From Aeromicrobium endophyticum (GTDB taxonomy: Bacteria; Actinomycetota; Actinomycetes; Propionibacteriales; Nocardioidaceae), in the NCBI RefSeq assembly GCF_003586285.1, contig NZ_QUBR01000001.1:1054001-1118000 (forward strand): DNA of 64,000 nt. Reading direction: 5' to 3'. Shown piece after piece: positions 40,452 through 48,722 of this stretch; positions within the stretch are counted from its first letter, which is position 1, and each line of letters opens with the position of its first letter. A model generated the notes under the pieces. That model worked only from the letters and a program-made list of their open reading frames with translations, ran no database searches and had not been told where the DNA came from. The translations under genes were made by a program, and so were the position numbers.

Positions 40452-42233
40452 GTGAGCAAGCCCCGCAGCACACCGACAGCCGCGACCAGACGCCGCGGGC
40501 TGCAGGTCGCGCTCGTCGCGGTCGGCGTGCTGGTGGTCGTCGGCCTCGGCCTCGCCGTCTACGGCTACACCCAGCTGTCGTCCGCGCGCGACGACATCGA
40601 CGTCGCCACCACCAGCGCCTCCGAGCTGCAGTCGGCGCTCGAGTCGGGTGACCAGCCCGCTGCACGGAGGTCGCTCGAACAGCTGCAGGGCAGCATCGGC
40701 GACGCCGACTCCACCCTCTCGGGTGCCATCTTCTCCGTAGCCGCGAAGCTGCCGGTCGCCGGCAAGAACGTCAAGGCCGCCCGCACCGTCACCTCGTCGC
40801 TCCGCACGGTCGCCGACGACGGACTGCCGCCTCTGGTCGACATCGCCGACCAGTTCAACGGCAAGACCTTCAACCCTGCCGGCGGCACGATCGACGTGGG
40901 CGCCATCGCCGCCATCGGGCCCAACGTCACGACGTCCGCACGGGTGATCGACGCGGCATCGGCCGAGGTCGGCGCGATCGACGCCTCGCAGCTGACCGGT
41001 TCGCTGCAGGGACCCGTCGAGGACGTGCAGGACAAGCTCTCCCACGCAGCCACGGTGGCCCAACGGGCGACCACCGCCTCGTCCGTCGTCCCGCAGATGC
41101 TGACCGGCAAGCACTCGTACCTGCTGCTGTTCCAGAACAACGCCGAGATCCGCGCGACCGGCGGCCTGCCCGGCGCCTATGCCGTGCTCGACGTCGACAA
41201 CGGCAAGATCTCGCTCGGCCCGCAGGGCTCGGGCGCCTCCATGGGCGACCTCCCGTACAAGGCCACGCCGATCTCGCAGGAGGAGACCGACCTCTTCGAC
41301 ACCAAGCTGGTCAGCGACTTCCGCGACGCCAACTTCACGCCCGACTTCCCACGGGCGGCCGAGATCGACACCACCATCCTGGCCCGCGAGAAGGGCGTCG
41401 ATGTCGACGGCGTGCTGTCGATCGACCCCGTGACGCTCTCCTACGTGCTCGAGGGCATCGGCCCCATCACCCTCGACGACGGCTCGACCCTCACCGCGGC
41501 CAATGCCGTCGACGTGCTGCTCAACGGGGTCTACGTCAACCTGCCGGAGGCAGACGCCCAGGACGCGTTCTTCGCCTCCGCCACCGAGAAGATCTTCGAC
41601 AAGGTGCTGGCGGGGCAGGGTGACCCCACCGCCCTGCTGAAGGCCCTGACCCGCGCTGCGAACGAGCGACGTGTACAGGTGTGGACGAAGGACGCGGCGA
41701 TCGCCGACCGGCTCGGCAGCTCCGCCGTCGCCGGCCGGTTGCCCACCGGCAAGGACGCTGCCCCCGCCCTCGGCTTCTACCTGAACGACGCCACCGGCGC
41801 GAAGATGCAGTACTACCTCGACTACGACATCGACGCCACGGCGACGAAGTGCTCGGCGTCCGGCGTGCAGACCTACACCACGTCAACGTCGTTCACGTCG
41901 TCCGCGCCCGCCGACTCCGCACAGCTGCCCGACTCCATCAAGGGACCCGGCTTCGGCGCCGAGCCCGGGTCGATGCTGATGAACTACTACATCTACGCAC
42001 CCACCGGCGGCACGGTCACCTCGGCGACGATCGACGGCGACGACGTCTCGTACCCGCTCAGCCAGGACGGCCGCGGCGTCGACCTGGTGACGGTGCAGGT
42101 CGACCCGGGCCAGACCGTGACCGTCAAGGCCACGATCGTCTCGGGCACAGGCCAACGGGGGCCGGCGAAGCTGCTGGCGACCCCCTCGATCAAGCCCGGC
42201 TCGAAGAGCACGGTCGTCCGCAGCGCCTGCTGA
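40452..42233 (+). CDS. DUF4012 membrane-anchored protein
   Basis: 593 aa. One N-terminal membrane helix (GLQVALVAVGVLVVVGLGLA) with a short basic cytoplasmic end, then a helical region (~45-200) and the DUF4012 domain (about 215-500: YLLLFQNNAEIRATGGLPGA; VDGVLSIDPVTLSYVLEGIG; GVYVNLPEADAQDAFF). The family has no proven biochemical role, but is frequently encoded near exopolysaccharide genes in actinobacteria and is extracellular. GTG 40452 has GGGAG about 9 bases upstream. Probably a polymer-assembly or cell-wall factor. Confidence 0.85.
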   Translation: MSKPRSTPTAATRRRGLQVALVAVGVLVVVGLGLAVYGYTQLSSARDDIDVATTSASELQSALESGDQPAARRSLEQLQGSIGDADSTLSGAIFSVAAKLPVAGKNVKAARTVTSSLRTVADDGLPPLVDIADQFNGKTFNPAGGTIDVGAIAAIGPNVTTSARVIDAASAEVGAIDASQLTGSLQGPVEDVQDKLSHAATVAQRATTASSVVPQMLTGKHSYLLLFQNNAEIRATGGLPGAYAVLDVDNGKISLGPQGSGASMGDLPYKATPISQEETDLFDTKLVSDFRDANFTPDFPRAAEIDTTILAREKGVDVDGVLSIDPVTLSYVLEGIGPITLDDGSTLTAANAVDVLLNGVYVNLPEADAQDAFFASATEKIFDKVLAGQGDPTALLKALTRAANERRVQVWTKDAAIADRLGSSAVAGRLPTGKDAAPALGFYLNDATGAKMQYYLDYDIDATATKCSASGVQTYTTSTSFTSSAPADSAQLPDSIKGPGFGAEPGSMLMNYYIYAPTGGTVTSATIDGDDVSYPLSQDGRGVDLVTVQVDPGQTVTVKATIVSGTGQRGPAKLLATPSIKPGSKSTVVRSAC

Positions 42234-42259
42234 CCCAGAGCTCTGCCGCAGCGAACTCC

Positions 42260-42288
42260 GTGACTCGTCGGCCTGCGACGACTACGAT
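42260..42288 (+). promoter_or_regulatory. Leaderless promoter of the 78-aa gene
   Basis: GTGACT (42260-42265), 17-base spacer, TACGAT (42283-42288), then 5 nt to GTG 42294. The hexamers and spacing are the most regular sigma-70-type promoter read in the window. Confidence 0.6.
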
Positions 42289-42293
42289 GGACG

Positions 42294-42530
42294 GTGCGTT
42301 CAGCACCTTGCGCGGACCTAGGAGAGAAGGGCACCCGCACCATTCCCGCCAGAATCGACCAGCTGCTCGTCGCCGCGATCGTGGACGACCCGACGGTGCA
42401 GATCGTCTACACCACCGCCGTGACCCCCGACTCGTACTCCCGAGCCATCGAGGACGGGCGCATCGTGTTCTACGTGCACCCGATGCACCAAGCGGTCGTC
42501 GAGTCCATCGTGAGCGGGCAGAAGAGGTAG
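42294..42530 (+). CDS. Hypothetical small protein, 78 aa
   Basis: GTG 42294 follows a well-formed promoter by 5 nt and has no RBS, so leaderless translation is likely. The C-terminal 55 residues (RIDQLLVAAIVDDPTVQIVY, FYVHPMHQAVVESIVSGQKR) look like a small alpha/beta domain; the first 20 residues could be over-predicted if a later start is used, since AGGAGAGAAGG occurs inside (about 42319). No family recognised. It ends 4 bases from the stop of the convergent BNR-like gene. Confidence 0.55.
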   Translation: MRSAPCADLGEKGTRTIPARIDQLLVAAIVDDPTVQIVYTTAVTPDSYSRAIEDGRIVFYVHPMHQAVVESIVSGQKR

Positions 42531-42534
42531 CCCG

Positions 42535-43437
42535 TCAGGGCTGCATCCACTCCAGGCCGTTGTTGGCGCTGCTGTAGACGTCTTGGTCGACCACCGCGAA
42601 CAGCGAGCTCGAGGTGGCGGCGATGGCCCGGGCTGGCTCGCCCGAGATGCAGCCGCCCGGGGTCCACGTGACGCCCCCGTCGGTCGTGCTGAACGCGTTG
42701 GCGGCGCAACCATTGAAGCGGGCCAGCGCGAAGCCGGCGCTCGGTGTCAGGAAGGTGCTGACGCGGACGTTGTCGAGACGGCCCAGCGGGACCCAGGTCT
42801 TGCCGTCGTCGCCCGAGCCGACGATCGATCCGTCCGCGCACGAGACGCGCCCCGACCGGTCGGTCACCTGGCTGATCGAGGTGACGACGCAGCCGTCGGC
42901 GGGCTTCGAGCTGCGATCGGGGGTGACGACCGTCGCCGGGTCGTCGGGACGCGGGTACCAGAGGTCGACGTCGTCGGCCGGCGTCCAGCTCTTGCCGCCG
43001 TCGGAGCTGACGACCTGCCGCACGTCGCAGTCGGGCGTCGTACCGACGACCGAGATCGAGGACGCGTCCTTGGCGCGCACGGCGAGGATCGTGGTGAGCC
43101 CGGTCTGCGCCGTGGCGAAGTCTGCGCCGCCGTCGGTCGAGACCTGCACGGTGGCAGCCGGATCGGTGCATCGCCCGCGGGTGCCGTAGACGATCGTGCC
43201 GTCGTTGGCAGCCGACATCGCGACGGCCTCGGCGGCCGAGAACTCGTACGGCAGCTGCTGCGACGCGCCGGCGCTCGACGCGGCCGACGGCGACGGAGTG
43301 GGTGACGCCGAGGCCGTGGCGCGGGGGGCCTCGGATGCGGACGGCGTCCCGTTGACATGCCTCACGGCACCCACGACCAGGATGACGTCCACCACCACGA
43401 AGACGGCCAGGAGCAGGCGCTGCACGAGGGGACTCAC
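42535..43437 (-). CDS. Secreted BNR/sialidase-like beta-propeller protein
   Basis: 300 aa from GTG 43437 (VSPLVQRLLLAVFVVVDVIL), which begins a signal anchor; TAGGCT lies 7 nt before the start (leaderless). A Ser/Pro/Ala-rich linker (PRATASASPTPSPSAASSAG) follows. The rest holds repeated Asp-box-like motifs: QVSTDGGADF, VSSDGGKSWTP, VGSGDDGKTWVP, FSTTDGGVTWTP and YSSANNGLEW, typical of BNR beta-propellers in sialidase-like and photosystem-assembly-like proteins. Several paired Cys suggest disulfides. No catalytic sialidase residues recognised; perhaps a sensor or binding protein. Confidence 0.8.
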   Translation of the reverse strand: MSPLVQRLLLAVFVVVDVILVVGAVRHVNGTPSASEAPRATASASPTPSPSAASSAGASQQLPYEFSAAEAVAMSAANDGTIVYGTRGRCTDPAATVQVSTDGGADFATAQTGLTTILAVRAKDASSISVVGTTPDCDVRQVVSSDGGKSWTPADDVDLWYPRPDDPATVVTPDRSSKPADGCVVTSISQVTDRSGRVSCADGSIVGSGDDGKTWVPLGRLDNVRVSTFLTPSAGFALARFNGCAANAFSTTDGGVTWTPGGCISGEPARAIAATSSSLFAVVDQDVYSSANNGLEWMQP

Positions 43438-43538
43438 GCGTCCGAGCCTAGTCGTTGCGCCCACCCCGGCAGTCCCACGTGTCGCAGCAGACACATGGCA
43501 TCCGTGGCCGCCCACCACCTGCTCACTACGCTTGGGAG

Positions 43539-43967
43539 ATGCGTTCACGCCTGCTCCTGCTCGCCGCCGGAGCCTACGTGTCCGCCCTCGCACTCATCGG
43601 GTTGTGGAAGACCCCGGTCGACCGCAACATCGCGGTCGTCGACCTGGCGCCCGTCTCGTGGACGATCGCTCGCCTCGGCCTCACGCCGTGGGAGGGATAC
43701 GACCTGATCGAGTTCACCGCCAACATCGCCCTGTTCGTCCCGCTGGGCGTGCTGCTGCTGATGTGGTGGCGTCGCGGCGGGTGGCTGCACGCCACGGCGG
43801 TGGCCTTCGCGACGAGCCTGATGATCGAGGTGCTGCAGCAGCTGCTGCGGCCGGAGCGGTACGCGAGCGCCAGCGACGTCGTCGCCAACACCCTCGGTGG
43901 CGCCGTCGGCGGCCTGCTGGTCGTGGCGGGCCGGCGACTCAGCCGGCGTCAGCCCGTCGCGTCATGA
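43539..43967 (+). CDS. VanZ-like membrane protein
   Basis: 142 aa with four hydrophobic segments and the VanZ hallmark pattern: LAPVSWTIARLG, EFTANIALFVPLGVLLLMWW, TSLMIEVLQQLLRPERYASA, SDVVANTLGGAVGGLLVV (conserved N...FxPLG, E..Q and D...N..G). VanZ-family proteins have been linked to teicoplanin tolerance and cell-surface lipid handling; the role here is unknown. ATG 43539 lies 6 nt after TACGCT (43527-43532), implying leaderless mRNA. Its last 29 bases overlap the convergent GGDEF gene. Confidence 0.85.
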   Translation: MRSRLLLLAAGAYVSALALIGLWKTPVDRNIAVVDLAPVSWTIARLGLTPWEGYDLIEFTANIALFVPLGVLLLMWWRRGGWLHATAVAFATSLMIEVLQQLLRPERYASASDVVANTLGGAVGGLLVVAGRRLSRRQPVAS

Positions 43968-44988
43968 GGTCGTCCGCGATCACCGCGGTGCGCGAGCCCG
44001 TCCGCTTCGCCGTGTAGAGCGCGCGGTCGGCGGCACCGAACACCTCGGACATCGACACCGTCGACGTCTTCGTCAGCACGATGGCGGCGATGCCGGCCGA
44101 CAGACCCGTGAGCGACGCGATCGTGGAGACGTCGCGGCACAGCACGTTGACGACCTGTTCGACCATGCCGACGTCGCGCCCGGAGACCAGGACGGTGAAC
44201 TCGTCGCCCCCGGCGCGGGCCACGACGCTGGACTTCAGCGGCTCGAACGCCCCCGCGAGAGCTGCCGCTGCGGCTCGGATGACCCGGTCGCCCGCCGCGT
44301 GGCCCAGAGTGTCGTTGACCAGCTTGAGCTCGTTGATGTCGATCGCGACGATGGCGATGTCGCGAGCCGCCTCGTCACCGAGGTCGAACAGGCCCGCCGC
44401 GTGCTCGTCGAGCGCGCGGCGGTTGAGCAGGCCCGTGAGGGGGTCGTGGAACGCCAGCTGTTGCAGGTTCGCTTCACGGATCGAGCTCGAGACGGCGGCC
44501 GCCAGGATCGCCGCCAGCACCTCGGCGTACGCGACGGCGTCCTGGTCGAACGCCGAGTGGCCGACGTGCCGTGTCGCGTGCAGCTCGCCCCACGCCTGAC
44601 CGTCCACGACGATCGCCGTGGTCAGGGATGAACCCTTGCCGACTCGGGCGAGGTGGGCGCGCTCGCGATCGGGCAGGTCCGGGTCCTCGATGCTGACGAC
44701 CGAGCTCATGCGCTTGAGCATCGTGGACGTCAGGCGGTCGTCACCGGCGATGGCGTACGTCTCGTCGTCGGGCCAGCGCTGCTCGCCCGGTGCTAGATCG
44801 CCCACGTTGATGATCGTGCGGATCGCGTGGCCCTCGGGCACGATCGCGCTGATCGATACCGTCGCGGCGCCAATCGCGACGCACGCCTGCTCGGCAGCCG
44901 TCTCGAGGACGTCGTCGAGCTCCTGCCGGCTCGCGAGCAGGTGAGCCATCGTCGCAAGACTCTGCAGACCACTCGTCGCCTTGCCCAT
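43939..44988 (-). CDS. GAF-GGDEF diguanylate cyclase
   Basis: 349 aa. An N-terminal GAF domain (about 10-165; LDDVLETAAEQACVAIGAAT, GKGSSLTTAIVVDGQAWGEL) senses an unknown small ligand. The GGDEF domain (~175-340) has FHDPLTGLLNRRALDEHAAG, IDINELKLVNDTLGHAAGDR and the active-site ARAGGDEFTVLVSG, an intact catalytic GGDEF. The I-site RxxD is not at its usual place (VSGRDVGM lies close). It should make c-di-GMP, which often controls polysaccharide export, next to an EPS locus. RBS GGAG 5 bases from the ATG; TAGTCT upstream may be the -10. It overlaps VanZ by 29 bases at the 3' end. Confidence 0.92.
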   Translation of the reverse strand: MGKATSGLQSLATMAHLLASRQELDDVLETAAEQACVAIGAATVSISAIVPEGHAIRTIINVGDLAPGEQRWPDDETYAIAGDDRLTSTMLKRMSSVVSIEDPDLPDRERAHLARVGKGSSLTTAIVVDGQAWGELHATRHVGHSAFDQDAVAYAEVLAAILAAAVSSSIREANLQQLAFHDPLTGLLNRRALDEHAAGLFDLGDEAARDIAIVAIDINELKLVNDTLGHAAGDRVIRAAAAALAGAFEPLKSSVVARAGGDEFTVLVSGRDVGMVEQVVNVLCRDVSTIASLTGLSAGIAAIVLTKTSTVSMSEVFGAADRALYTAKRTGSRTAVIADDLMTRRADAG

Positions 44989-45157
44989 GGGTCTCCGTCA
45001 GTCTTGCTCGGCCGTACCTGTCCCGATCCGCAAGACTACCTGTGAATACTGAACATCGGGGCCGAAGTCGGACGATCGCCCTAGGTTGGCCTGCGGGTGG
45101 GTCGACGACGTCGTGTTCGAGGCATGCCGCCGCTCGGCGGCCACGCCCAACCCCCGC

Positions 45158-45221
45158 GGGCGGTGCACCCGCCACCGTACGAGCCCGAAACTCGCCCGAA
45201 ACGGTGGCGTACGCACCGCCC
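45158..45221. repeat. Long imperfect inverted repeat
   Basis: GGGCGGTGC and CGCCACCGT (45158-45166, 45170-45178) pair with ACGGTGGCG and GCACCGCCC (45201-45209, 45213-45221); only the three bases between the paired blocks mismatch. The loop holds CCCGAAACTCGCCCGAAA, with a doubled CCGAAA. No gene spans it. Possible REP-like element or structured RNA. Confidence 0.55.
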
Positions 45222-45239
45222 GGCAGGGGGACGCGAGAA

Positions 45240-45271
45240 AGCCCCCGACCGGCATGAACCTGTCGAGGGCT
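45240..45271 (-). terminator. Terminator after tRNA-Ser(GCU)
   Basis: On the minus strand AGCCCTCGAC pairs with GTCGGGGGCT (one U-G pair), 12-nt loop, followed by TTTCT, starting 9 bases after the tRNA 3' end. A conventional terminator for the tRNA transcript. Confidence 0.75.
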
Positions 45272-45280
45272 TCAACGTGG

Positions 45281-45367
45281 CGGAGGTGGCGAGATTTGAA
45301 CTCGCGAGAGGTTTAAACCTCAACCCGCTTAGCAGGCGGGCGCACTAGGCCACTATGCGACACCTCC
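45281..45367 (-). tRNA. tRNA-Ser(GCU)
   Basis: 87 nt. Acceptor arms GGAGGTG/CACCTCC, discriminator G, long variable arm typical of serine tRNAs, T-arm GCGAGTTCAAATCTCGC and anticodon loop CTGCTAA giving anticodon GCU (reads AGC/AGU). CCA is not encoded. A terminator hairpin follows directly. Confidence 0.95.
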
Positions 45368-45615
45368 CCCGCCGCACGCCGAAACGTGCAACCGGAACAG
45401 GATAGCGACCGCCAGGGCTCCGCCGCGAATCGGCCATCGTTTCCAGCGGGACGGGTGGCCTGTGGAGAGCCGAGAGTCATCGAGATCGAGATGTCCGCAG
45501 GCTGCTGTAGCGTCGAAGCGGGACGCTACTGAGCCCCGATTCATACTGCTATTGCAGCAAAACAGTTTCGCGCGTCTCTTGCGTTCAGCTCTCTCCCGTC
45601 GGTATAGTCGAACAC
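45368..45615. other. Intergenic region with the DUF222 promoter
   Basis: Between the tRNA 5' end and the DUF222 gene. Apart from the promoter at its right end I see no gene, hairpin or repeat. Local AT content rises near 45540-45575. Confidence 0.5.
45579..45608 (+). promoter_or_regulatory. Leaderless promoter of the DUF222 gene
   Basis: TTGCGT (45579-45584), 18-base spacer, TATAGT (45603-45608), 7 nt to ATG 45616. TATAGT is the closest -10 match to consensus among the leaderless starts noted here. Confidence 0.65.
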
Positions 45616-46902
45616 ATGTTCGAGCCGCTCATTCCCGTCGCGAAGGCACTCGCTGTCGTCCGGCTGGACGCCTATGGCTCGCTCGATCCCGCGCAGCAGC
45701 TGGCGGCCTGCGAGCAGCTCGCCCGGTTGGAGGCTCGCGTCAAGGCGCACCAGCTGGCGGCAGCGCGTGCAGCCGATGCGTCGAAGGCCGCCAAGAGCGT
45801 CGGCGCGACCTCCACGGGCGCCGCGCTCGCGAACTCGTTCGGCGGCGACCCCTCCGCGGCAGCACGGCTGCTCAACCAGGCCAAGAAGGTCAAGCCCGGC
45901 TCGGCCACCGAAGAAGCGCTGGCCCAGGGTGAGGTGTCGCTGGGGCAGGCCGAGCTGATCGCCGACAAGCTCGAGGCTCTTCCGGACGGTGCTACCGAGG
46001 CCCAGCGCGAGGGCTGCGAGACCCAGCTGCTCGACGACGCCACGAAGCTCTCGCTCAAAGATCTCGGCCGCCGGGCCGACCGCATCAGCGACACCTTCGC
46101 CGACGCAGACGACGTCGACGCCGCCGAGGACGAGATCGTGCGCAACCGCGAGGCGGAGGCGCGCAAGAAGTCGTACTTCTGGATGGCCGACCGCAAGGAC
46201 GGCACCTACAAGGGTGAGTTCGTCATCCCCGAGGCCCAGGCCGAGATGCTCAAGAACGCCCTCGAGGCGCTCAACGCACCCCAGGTCAAGCACGACGACC
46301 CTGCAGCGGCCGTCTACGACGCGCCCCCAACCTACGGCCAGCAGCTGGCCGAGGCCTTCTGCACCTTCATCGAGCACATCCCTGGCGGCGGCCTCCCCCA
46401 GACCGCGGGCGTCGGCGTCACCGTGAGCGTGACGATCGAGCTCAAGTCCCTCATCGACGGGCTCAAGGCCGGCACCCTCACCACCGGGTGCCGCGTCAGC
46501 GCCTCCGAGGTACGCCGCATGGCGTGCGAGCAGGCCATCCTGCCCATGGTGTTCGGCGGAGAGCCGCTTCCGCTCGACTGCGGACGCGAGAAGCGCCTGT
46601 TCAACCGTGCCCAGCGCCGAGCGGCCGAGGCCCGCGACGGCGGATGCACCTTCCCGGGCTGCAGTCGTCCGCCCTCCTGGTGCGTCGGCCACCACGCCCG
46701 CAAGACCTGGGCCGCTGGCGGCACCACCGACCTGCGCGACATGGTGCTGATCTGCCCGCACCACCACCGCATCGTCCACGCCCAGGACTGGGACATCGTC
46801 TTCGCCGACGACGGGCATCCCGAGTACATCCCACCGGCGAGCATCGACCCGCGGCGACGGCCGGTACGCAACCACCGGTTCCGCGCCGACCAAGCGGCGT
46901 AG
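45616..46902 (+). CDS. DUF222 / HNH endonuclease-domain protein (13E12-like)
   Basis: 428 aa. The helical DUF222 region covers roughly residues 20-320 (LEARVKAHQLAAARAADASK; VSLGQAELIADKLEAL; ETQLLDDATKLSLKDLGRRA) and the C-terminal HNH nuclease has DGGCTFPGCSRPPSWCVGHH, then WAAGGTTDLRDMVLICPHHH with the Zn-type CxxC pairs and catalytic histidines. This family (13E12 REP in mycobacteria) is multicopy in many actinobacteria; its function is unclear, possibly a mobile or DNA-modifying nuclease. No insertion-sequence ends are seen around it. It starts 7 nt after a TATAGT -10 box. Confidence 0.92.
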   Translation: MFEPLIPVAKALAVVRLDAYGSLDPAQQLAACEQLARLEARVKAHQLAAARAADASKAAKSVGATSTGAALANSFGGDPSAAARLLNQAKKVKPGSATEEALAQGEVSLGQAELIADKLEALPDGATEAQREGCETQLLDDATKLSLKDLGRRADRISDTFADADDVDAAEDEIVRNREAEARKKSYFWMADRKDGTYKGEFVIPEAQAEMLKNALEALNAPQVKHDDPAAAVYDAPPTYGQQLAEAFCTFIEHIPGGGLPQTAGVGVTVSVTIELKSLIDGLKAGTLTTGCRVSASEVRRMACEQAILPMVFGGEPLPLDCGREKRLFNRAQRRAAEARDGGCTFPGCSRPPSWCVGHHARKTWAAGGTTDLRDMVLICPHHHRIVHAQDWDIVFADDGHPEYIPPASIDPRRRPVRNHRFRADQAA

Positions 46903-46933
46903 CGCTCACCCACACCCGGCACCGCCGGCCACA

Positions 46934-46958
46934 CCACCGATCCCAGCAGGGACGGTGG
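46934..46958. terminator. Terminator between convergent DUF222 and PH-like genes
   Basis: CCACCG-a-TCCC pairs with GGGA-CGGTGG around AGCA; outward bases ACAC and GTGT may extend the stem. Located 32 bases after DUF222 and 24 before the PH-like stop, suited to terminating both transcripts. Confidence 0.6.
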
Positions 46959-46982
46959 CGTGTCCGCGGCGCTTCGGTGCGC

Positions 46983-47438
46983 TCAGGCGTCGGGGTCGGC
47001 GTCTGGATCGAAGCGGCGGTAGCCGTTGGCCGCGTTGAGGCGGTCGTACACGTCACGCACGAAGTCGGTGCCGCGCGCGCCGAGGTGCGCCAGCGAGAAG
47101 ACCACCGACCCCTCGTCGGTGCGGGTGAACACGAGCTGACCGCCACCGATGCTGACGTCGTCGACCTCCGACCACGCCAGCCGCACCGGCTTGCCCGTCA
47201 GCGGGCCGCCCAACCGCACGCCCTGGGCGTCAGCACGCACCACGGCCGGGGGCAGCAGGGCCAGGCGCACCGCGTTGAGCAGCAGCGCCACCGCCAGCAC
47301 CCCGATCCACTCCCACACGACGAAGGCCAGCATCGCCGCGAGACCGGCACCGACGACCTGCACCCCGACCGACCCCAGCACGAAGCGTCGGTCGAGACGG
47401 TACGTCGTGGCGGCAGAGGGAGGCGTGGTCTCGGACAT
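46983..47438 (-). CDS. Small membrane protein with PH-like domain
   Basis: 151 aa from ATG 47438 (MSETTPPSAATTYRLDRRFV). Two adjoining hydrophobic helices (VLGSVGVQVVGAGLAAMLAF; WEWIGVLAVALLLNAVRLAL) are followed by a beta-rich cytoplasmic domain of the bacterial PH kind (VRADAQGVRLGGPLTGKPVR, LAWSEVDDVSIGGGQLVFTR) and a helix (FVRDVYDRLNAANGY). Function unknown. GGAG lies 4-5 bases before the ATG, so leader or leaderless translation are both possible. Divergent from nothing close; the tRNA-Ser(UGA) lies 69 bases upstream. Confidence 0.75.
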   Translation of the reverse strand: MSETTPPSAATTYRLDRRFVLGSVGVQVVGAGLAAMLAFVVWEWIGVLAVALLLNAVRLALLPPAVVRADAQGVRLGGPLTGKPVRLAWSEVDDVSIGGGQLVFTRTDEGSVVFSLAHLGARGTDFVRDVYDRLNAANGYRRFDPDADPDA

Positions 47439-47507
47439 CGCTCCATTGTCTCGCGCCACCCGCCGCGTCACCCCACGGGGCACGACGGGTGGCACCAGAC
47501 CTTGCGG

Positions 47508-47596
47508 CAGAGGGGGCGGGATTCGAACCCGCGGCTGACATCGCTGCCAGCGAGCGCTTTCAAGGCGCTTCCGATCGGCCGCTCCGGCACCCCTCC
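47508..47596 (-). tRNA. tRNA-Ser(UGA)
   Basis: 89 nt. Acceptor GGAGGGG with CCCCTCT (G1-U wobble), discriminator G, long variable arm, T-arm GCGGGTTCGAATCCCGC, anticodon loop CTTGAAA giving UGA (reads UCA/UCG family). CCA not encoded. It lies downstream of the polytopic membrane gene on the same strand, 70 bases away. Confidence 0.95.
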
Positions 47597-47666
47597 TCGA
47601 CGCAGCCCCGAAGCGCCGCGCCGTGAACGATTATCACACCGCGAGGGCCGATCGGCGCCACCGGTT

Positions 47667-48722
47667 CTACTTCAGGGGCGCAAACCGCGGAGGCTCGACG
47701 CGGACGATCTCCTCGATGGCGCGCGCCGCGCGCGCCGACCGCTGGCGCATGACGTAGCGCCGCGCGAGCAGGCCCACGCCGAGTCCGAGCACCGCTGAGT
47801 AGAGCGTCGAGAGGGCGATGTAGCTCGGGAACGCCCCCGGCGTCACCAGCGACGTCGACAGCACCGCCGTGCCGATGACCGCGAACACCAGCACCCACCA
47901 GCCCTCACGCCGCTTGGAGCGCAGGGAGACGCCGACGACGAGCGCCGGGAAGCCGATGAACACCTCCACAGGGCGCGGGACACCCTCGAAGGTCCGCCGC
48001 GACCACGTGACGATGTCGCTGAAGGCGTTGACCAGGATGTCCGAGCCGTGGCTGCGCACGAAGCTGCTGTAGGCCAGCACCAGCATCAGCAGGATGGCCG
48101 CACCGGCCAAGATGACAAGATTCTGCCGGCCCAGGCCGTGCAGGCCGGCGCCCAGGTTCCAGACCAGCGTGATGGCCAGCCCCAGCGCGATCGCGATCAC
48201 GAGCAGGTTGAAGCGCTGGTAGTTGACCGGCGCGTTCCACGCGGCGACCGCCGTGGTGCCGCTCAACGCCACCAGGATCGTCAGGACGAACTCACGCAGC
48301 ACCGCCACGACCGAGTCGGCAGGCCGGGTCACCAGCACGGCCCACACCGCCGACAGCACCGCCGTCACCGCAGCCGCCGAGGCCAGCAGCAGATTGGTCT
48401 CGACGAACACCGCGAGTGCCCCGAGCAGCGCCGTGATGGGCACCCACAGGCGCATGTGACCACCGCCGCGGTGCGTCAGGCCGATCGCGTAGACCACCAT
48501 CAGCAGGGCGGCCGACGGCCGCTGGACCCAGCCCGGAGCACCGACCGCGACGACCGCGGTCAGCGTGCCGGCGAACCCCAGCACCCACAGGCCGAGGACC
48601 CCGCCCATGATCAGGCGGACCGTGCGCGCCGACTCGATGCGCGGCTCACGCGTGGGGAGGTCGTACTCGGGGAGCACCGAGGCATCGAGGCGGCGGCGTC
48701 CACCCTGTGCGGCGGGGCTCAT
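47667..48722 (-). CDS. Polytopic membrane protein, unknown
   Basis: 351 aa from ATG 48722, whose first bases overlap the amidase stop (ATGA, 48719-48722), so translation is coupled. About eight hydrophobic helices (VRLIMGGVLGLWVLGFAGTL, WVPITALLGALAVFVET, ALGLAITLVWNLGAGLHGLG, NLVILAGAAILLMLVLAYSS and others), with a basic C-terminal tail (RQRSARAARAIEEIVRVEPP). No family recognised; it is not a clear transporter. The coupling to a nitrilase-type enzyme suggests a shared role, for example export or anchoring of its product. Confidence 0.75.
   Translation of the reverse strand: MSPAAQGGRRRLDASVLPEYDLPTREPRIESARTVRLIMGGVLGLWVLGFAGTLTAVVAVGAPGWVQRPSAALLMVVYAIGLTHRGGGHMRLWVPITALLGALAVFVETNLLLASAAAVTAVLSAVWAVLVTRPADSVVAVLREFVLTILVALSGTTAVAAWNAPVNYQRFNLLVIAIALGLAITLVWNLGAGLHGLGRQNLVILAGAAILLMLVLAYSSFVRSHGSDILVNAFSDIVTWSRRTFEGVPRPVEVFIGFPALVVGVSLRSKRREGWWVLVFAVIGTAVLSTSLVTPGAFPSYIALSTLYSAVLGLGVGLLARRYVMRQRSARAARAIEEIVRVEPPRFAPLK

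Noticed and set aside
45616-46902. DUF222/HNH gene as a homing element or insertion sequence
   Set aside because: No terminal repeats, target duplication or interrupted gene is visible; the flanking tRNAs are intact.
45281-47596. Integrative element between the two tRNA-Ser genes
   Set aside because: The two tRNAs have different anticodons, no shared attachment repeat was seen and no integrase lies between them.
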